Below, piece after piece: positions 39,401 to 42,488 of a stretch of 42,488 nt of DNA. Within the stretch, counting starts at the first letter, position 1; the number at the start of each line of letters is the position of its first letter. Under the pieces are notes generated by a model that was given only the letters and a program-made list of their open reading frames with translations, was not told the DNA's origin and made no database searches. Both the position numbers and the translations under genes were made by a program. Source of the DNA: Planctomycetaceae bacterium (GTDB lineage Bacteria; Planctomycetota; Planctomycetia; Planctomycetales; Planctomycetaceae); assembly GCA_020426505.1 (NCBI GenBank), contig JAGQPX010000010.1, positions 1 to 42,488 of the forward strand, given 5' to 3'.

Positions 39401-39888
39401 ATCAGCTGCCTCGCCCGATCCGCGTCACCGGATGCTGCGTTCCACATCTCCAGCCGGGCTTTGTTGAGCAGGATGTGAGCTCGCTCGGTGTTGGCCTGTG
39501 CGCGTAACGGATGGTCAGGCGACTCGTTCGTGAACCGTTCGAACAGCGCCGTCGCCTCATCCAGCTGTCGCGAACGCGTCTCAGCGTTCCTGATCTGACG
39601 CGAACTCTCCAGCAGAGTGACGGCTCGCTCAAATGGAATGACGGCACGCACATCGGCCGGGGTTGCTTCATCCACCTCAATCTGATCGAGATATGACTCC
39701 GCCAGATCGAAGTACTGCTGCTCTCGCAGACCGCGAACAAACTCCAGGTATGGCTCCGCTGCGGAAAGCACCGAACCATGAACGACCGCGAGTAACCCAA
39801 GAGCGACCGTCAGGCGGCACATCACACTCACAGGTCTTGGGAGTGCTACCGTGTCGTGACCACATGTCCTTCTCGAAAGTCGTTCCAT
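36469..39888 (-). CDS. Giant TPR protein with C-terminal membrane anchor
   Basis: About 1139 residues from ATG 39888. ATG 39822 is an alternative and would leave only the signal peptide. The N-terminus has a signal sequence (LTVALGLLAVVHGSVLSAAEP, ending near residue 46). The body, residues 50-1040, is tetratricopeptide and other helical repeats (YFDLAESYLDQIE, FRLAYAYFLEEKYLEAG, QGNFAAADDVMQQIL). A Ser/Thr/Pro-rich link precedes a single membrane helix (LLMVVILLALGIGTAVGVYV, about 1085-1104) and a basic, proline-rich tail of about 33 residues. The bulk would lie in the periplasm, anchored at the C-terminus. In planctomycetes such proteins are sometimes next to ExbB/ExbD-like motors; none is seen here. 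The function is unknown. Confidence 0.85.
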   Translation of the reverse strand: MERLSRRTCGHDTVALPRPVSVMCRLTVALGLLAVVHGSVLSAAEPYLEFVRGLREQQYFDLAESYLDQIEVDEATPADVRAVIPFERAVTLLESSRQIRNAETRSRQLDEATALFERFTNESPDHPLRAQANTERAHILLNKARLEMWNAASGDADRARQLIGEARAVFQQAHDQHQATWEKLKGFIPEEEKDRQAERAEAERQFMQAQLDLARCTYEEAQTYEEGTEKRVALLNESAAQFETIHQKYRSQIAGLHARMWQGKCFEEQNDIRKALGVYNEILEHPGDELQALQDQVRWFRLICLNHESRNDHQLVIEEATNWRNDSRDRLRTTVGLGIQYELARAQQAVADNDRSMPEPARNGLLSQSLENAQAVARYPGPLKASATALAQKLMLVLNKKEGDPRDFDTAFGTANLRLDETKSLNAQMAEAQSSGDSAKVSELQLAIQATASEMVRMYDLALRLANSQTDAEQVNIARFRLAYAYFLEEKYLEAGVMADYVARKFRDSAPEIAVESAYIALAAFDRMYSAADPEHRDFEMQQLMNAARFIAETWPESDRAIDARLAVARILRQTDEPIQAAEWYALVPPESKQYADAQLSAGQSYWNAYLTRASLPEDERPPTDELISWKGKADECLSTGIELREQQLSEDGAPPDELTLAKLSLVQIRNSQGIYTSTEGMQGAIDLLTANPHAIIDAVNVPEGQPRPTRAGAVQSQAIASLAYQQLLRARIGMRDLEGARQTREQLEMIAREGGDSGALTQIYVAFGQELQNELKQLQAAGDTARLNEVRAGFESFLGDLFERKEGQNFNSLLWIAETYSGLAEGTGNDPDKAKTYFDRAAATYDEIINRSEADPSFVGSSGQIIGVKLRLVNSRRQQGNFAAADDVMQQILVERSNAIDAQIEAALLYEQWAESHSANTEEKLQIAIDGQGEGGPMWGWAQIALRLQRAIESGQSSDEYRNKHMNARYHLAFCQFELADEQTTNDELIQHLNDARMGIQRFVAITNDIPDADWKRFDELYQKTLSQLGESVTPLVRRSTVGESGSPTGTSPEVASSPPAVANSLATSTVDTTSDSGGFSSLLMVVILLALGIGTAVGVYVMTVQQDKKRRAKYAAIGAGTSKGPPPNAGRTSRTKR

Positions 39889-39968
39889 GCACTCAGAATA
39901 GACCCGAATCTCCAATCACGCAAGCAGGGGTATCGGTCCGAAGATGTCCCACATGTGCGTGCGAAGGC

Positions 39969-41171
39969 TTATTCATCGGGCGTGACGAGGTGAGTCGCTG
40001 TCGCCTCGGGCGGCTTGAGATGGGTGTCCATCCAGGCGTAGATGAGGGCACGGGACTCGTGCTCGACGGAGTGTCCGCGACCGTGCATGTAGAAGGCGAA
40101 GTTCTCGGGAACCCCCATCAACTCATAGACGTCCATGACCTTCATCAGCATTAACACCCGTTGCCGCTGCGTGAGCGGGCGGCCGTCGTTCAAGCCGGCA
40201 ACGTCCAGATAGGCGCGCGGTGCGGTCAGGGCCATGATCTCGTGAAAGTCAATCGGCGGCAGTTCGCCCTTCAGCAACCCGGGGCGGATGTGCCTGAAGT
40301 AGACGTACCAATGGTCACGTGACCAGTGCTCGACCCCCGGATTGTGTCGGAAGAATGACGCCGCACAGTTCCCCGCCGCCGCCTTGATGCGATCGTCGTA
40401 CGCAGCAAGAAACATCGTACCATGACCGCCCAGCGAATGGCCGAGCGCCCCGATGTGTTCTCCATCCACTTCATCGAGCGACTGTAGTACGTCAATCGCG
40501 ATTGAATGCTCGAATGTAAACTTTCCCACCGCTGTCCACTCCGGGTGTTTCACGTGAAACACTCCGGTCTCATACGAGCCTTCCGCCGGGATTCGATGCC
40601 CTGCGACGAAATGATCCGGCGCGATGACCACATATCCGCGGCGGCACAGGTGATCGAGGTACGCCTTGTTCGGATTGTCAATAAGACCCGCAGCCTGTTC
40701 CTTGCCGTGATCAAACGTGCCGTGCAGCGCAACCACAGCCGGCAGGGGACCATCACGCTCAATCGGAATGCCCAGATATGCGTGCGCCCGCTCATCCGCT
40801 TCGACCGCATAACTGATCAGCCGCCGCTCGTAAAGATCATCCACGATGACGGATTCATGCGTCTCCAACTCCAACGGCACCCGCGAGGGCTTGTATTCAT
40901 CACGCAGCAAATCCATGTATCGCCGCCAAAGGACCTTGCGATGTGCCGCCCAGTCTTCTGCCGTCTCGACCCCCTCCAGCAGATCGTCCCACGATGAGGT
41001 AATCACCGGCGCATCCGATCTCAGCCTCACAGGATCATCCGCAACGGATTCACTACCGACAAGACAGATCATTGCGGCAATCATCATCCAGAAACAAATC
41101 CCAAGCCGACGGCTCTGCCGTCGATCAGCATCGATTCGAGGTACTTTGTTGGTCAATCGTTGCAGTCTCAT
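39969..41171 (-). CDS. Membrane-targeted alpha/beta hydrolase
   Basis: A 400-residue hydrolase of the dienelactone hydrolase/acetyl-xylan-esterase-like type. Residues 24-44 are a signal peptide or anchor (ICFWMMIAAMICLVG). The nucleophile elbow is GHSLGG (Ser246), the likely acid is Asp329 (GLNDGRP) and the base His367 (GRGHSVEH). LPAVVALHGTFDH holds the oxyanion region. ATG 41171 overlaps the aroB stop in an ATGA, so translation is coupled. It probably cleaves ester or lactone bonds outside the cytoplasm; pairing with aroB may be only positional. The 53 bases before the giant TPR gene hold no terminator. Confidence 0.85.
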   Translation of the reverse strand: MRLQRLTNKVPRIDADRRQSRRLGICFWMMIAAMICLVGSESVADDPVRLRSDAPVITSSWDDLLEGVETAEDWAAHRKVLWRRYMDLLRDEYKPSRVPLELETHESVIVDDLYERRLISYAVEADERAHAYLGIPIERDGPLPAVVALHGTFDHGKEQAAGLIDNPNKAYLDHLCRRGYVVIAPDHFVAGHRIPAEGSYETGVFHVKHPEWTAVGKFTFEHSIAIDVLQSLDEVDGEHIGALGHSLGGHGTMFLAAYDDRIKAAAGNCAASFFRHNPGVEHWSRDHWYVYFRHIRPGLLKGELPPIDFHEIMALTAPRAYLDVAGLNDGRPLTQRQRVLMLMKVMDVYELMGVPENFAFYMHGRGHSVEHESRALIYAWMDTHLKPPEATATHLVTPDE

Positions 41172-42286
41172 AGAACGGCCCTCACATCGTCCTCCGGGAC
41201 GTCGTTGAACAATTCGACATGTCCTAACTGTGTGGGAAGGATGAATCGCAGTTGTCCGCCGAGGGTTTTCTTATCGAGTTTCATGCGGCCGATGATGTCG
41301 TCTGCCGACCAAGCGGCAGTGTCCGGGCGAGTCGTCGGCAGGCCAACAGCATTCAACAAGTCAATCTGCCGCTGTGTGATGGATGACTCAACCAATCCGC
41401 GACGCTCAGCAAGTCGAGAGGCGTCGACCATGCCGATGGCGACAGCCTCGCCATGCAGCAGTTCCCCATAACCGGCGAGGGCCTCGTAGGCATGGGCGAA
41501 GGTGTGTCCGTAATTGAGCACCGCCCGCAGGCCGGTCGTCTCGTATTCGTCCTGCTCAACAACGTCCGCCTTGAGGCGACAACTCCGCGCGATTGCATAC
41601 CGGAGCACCTCCGGATCACGGTCGTTGAGGCCGTCAATGTTGTTTTCCAGATACGCAAAGAACTCCGCGTCGAGTATGACGCCGTACTTCACGACCTCTG
41701 CCAATCCTGACCGGTACTCGCGATCGGGCAGTGTGCCAAGGGCGTCCGTGTCGATGAACACTCCCAACGGTTGATGAAAGGAGCCGATCAAATTCTTCGC
41801 CTGTGGGTGATTGATCCCCGTCTTGCCGCCGACCGAGCTGTCGACGTCTGCGAGCAACGTCGTCGGCACCTGCACAAAGGGGACGCCACGCGCGTATGTC
41901 GCTGCCAGAAAGCCGGCTGCATCACCGACGACTCCTCCTCCAACCGCGACCACAAGTGTTCGCCGATCCGCCTGCATCGCCACCATGCGGTCATACAGGT
42001 CCGACATCACGCCCAGCGATTTGGACTGTTCGCCAGAGGCGATGACGATCAACTCGGTGTTCCAGCCGTCTGACGCCAACGAGTGCTGCACGGCCTCTGC
42101 GTGAGGTTGAACATTGACGTCGGTGACGATCGCCGCCTTGCGACCCGTTGTCGGCCATCCGCCCAGCCGTTCACCCCACGGGCCAATCTGTTCAGCAATC
42201 GACGCCAGCGCACCGCTGACGATTGCAATGTCATAACTGCGCTGACCGAGGTCAACGTGAACGGTTGTGGTTTCTGAATTGCTCAT
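41168..42286 (-). CDS. aroB: 3-dehydroquinate synthase
   Basis: The second step of the shikimate pathway: DAHP to 3-dehydroquinate, with NAD+ and a divalent metal. 372 residues, cytosolic. ATG 42286 starts MSNSETTTVHVDLGQRSYDI; an upstream ATG at 42304 falls inside a perfect palindrome and is less likely. The NAD loop is GGGVVGD (116-122), followed by PTTLLADVDSSVGGKTG with the substrate-binding Lys. Metal ligands are Glu197 (LAEVVKYG), His261 (NYGHTFAHA) and His278 (LLHGEAVA). All key residues are present. It is the first gene of the aroB-hydrolase pair. Confidence 0.96.
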   Translation of the reverse strand: MSNSETTTVHVDLGQRSYDIAIVSGALASIAEQIGPWGERLGGWPTTGRKAAIVTDVNVQPHAEAVQHSLASDGWNTELIVIASGEQSKSLGVMSDLYDRMVAMQADRRTLVVAVGGGVVGDAAGFLAATYARGVPFVQVPTTLLADVDSSVGGKTGINHPQAKNLIGSFHQPLGVFIDTDALGTLPDREYRSGLAEVVKYGVILDAEFFAYLENNIDGLNDRDPEVLRYAIARSCRLKADVVEQDEYETTGLRAVLNYGHTFAHAYEALAGYGELLHGEAVAIGMVDASRLAERRGLVESSITQRQIDLLNAVGLPTTRPDTAAWSADDIIGRMKLDKKTLGGQLRFILPTQLGHVELFNDVPEDDVRAVL

Positions 42287-42301
42287 GAATATCAAAGTAG
42301 T

Positions 42302-42320
42302 CATCACGCACCGCGTGATG
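42302..42320. promoter_or_regulatory. Palindrome just upstream of aroB
   Basis: CATCACGC (42302-42309), ACC, then GCGTGATG (42313-42320) form a perfect 8-bp inverted repeat. It lies 16 bases before the aroB ATG and would cover the alternative start codon. It may be an operator or an RNA hairpin limiting aroB translation. Confidence 0.35.
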
Positions 42321-42348
42321 TCACGACGTCAGTGAATAAGTTCAACAC

Positions 42349-42395
42349 AAATTGAAAGCGCACTCCTGCGCCCTCTCGTCACGTGGAGCGTGACG
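42349..42395 (-). terminator. Double hairpin after the last (partial) gene
   Basis: On the minus strand, two bases after the TAG, CGTCACG and CGTGACG (42377-42395) form a 7-bp hairpin. A second hairpin, GCGCA-GGAG-TGCGC (42358-42371), is followed by TTTCAATTT. The T run is interrupted, so this is a weak intrinsic terminator, or another REP-like palindrome. Confidence 0.4.
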
Positions 42396-42396
42396 G

Positions 42397-42488
42397 CTAC
42401 TGTGGCCAGTGCTCCGCGATTTTGTTCTTCAGGAAGGCAACGCTTGCTTCGAGTTGCTCAAATCCATCGACGCCGTCTTCGATGCTGA
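42397..42488 (-). CDS. C-terminal end of a gene entering from the right (possible sugar phosphate isomerase/epimerase)
   Basis: The last 29 codons of a minus-strand frame, ending at TAG 42397-42399. It reads SIEDGVDGFEQLEASV and on to AFLKNKIAEHWPQ. The SIED plus closing amphipathic helix pattern is like the C-terminus of xylose-isomerase-like TIM barrel proteins (sugar phosphate isomerase/epimerase), which are plentiful in planctomycetes, but too little is present for certainty. Confidence 0.5.
   Translation of the reverse strand, partial: SIEDGVDGFEQLEASVAFLKNKIAEHWPQ

Overview
The window looks like ordinary chromosome of a member of the Planctomycetota (probably order Planctomycetales). 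This rests on gene content: a Tat-exported DUF1501 protein, a DUF1080 (3-keto-disaccharide hydrolase-type) protein, a very large propeller/HEAT/PVC-type cytochrome c protein, a Tat-signal Gfo/Idh/MocA oxidoreductase, planctomycete-style TPR proteins, and a small coiled-coil plus winged-helix protein. I cannot place the genus. No tRNA, rRNA, CRISPR array, prophage or plasmid function was found.

Layout. 1-4.9 kb: 3' part of dnaE, then a secreted beta-propeller fusion protein. 4.9-5.15 kb: a 163-bp palindromic repeat between convergent genes. 5.2-7.2 kb (minus): UvrD/PcrA-type helicase. 7.5-13.5 kb (plus): DUF2079 membrane protein, IlvD/Edd-family dehydratase, thymidine kinase, DUF1501 protein. 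13.6-14.8 kb (minus): an SGNH-like membrane-anchored protein whose catalytic serine and block-III Asn are missing. 14.8-15.7 kb: a long gene-free stretch. 15.7-21.0 kb (plus): winged-helix protein with its own terminator, M20 peptidase, a second palindromic element, Gfo/Idh/MocA oxidoreductase, PYROXD2-like oxidoreductase, DUF493 protein, then a second copy of the first repeat. 21.2-23.7 kb (minus): small membrane protein, DUF3887 protein with a clear terminator, DUF1080 protein. 23.7-24.4 kb: wreck of an IS630-family transposase. 24.4-27.4 kb (plus): ftsY, a receiver-like protein, a Mrp-family ATPase and DinB. 27.5-42.5 kb (all minus): DtxR regulator with two small zinc-ribbon membrane proteins upstream, the giant cytochrome protein, half of an adenylation domain, a GDPD phosphodiesterase, a TPR/TPR/crotonase cluster, an alpha/beta hydrolase coupled to aroB, and the 3' end of one more gene.

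Functionally the window mixes housekeeping genes (dnaE, helicase, ftsY, tdk, aroB, mrp) with the secreted catabolic and electron-transfer proteins typical of planctomycetes. Clear co-transcription signals are ATGA-type overlaps (aroB/hydrolase, TPR/crotonase, mrp/DinB). Nothing forms an obvious defence island or biosynthetic cluster. The most interesting signals are the two families of intergenic palindromes, a set of proteins with eroded active sites (SGNH-like, half A-domain, Mrp without CxxC), and the paired zinc-ribbon membrane proteins beside a metalloregulator.
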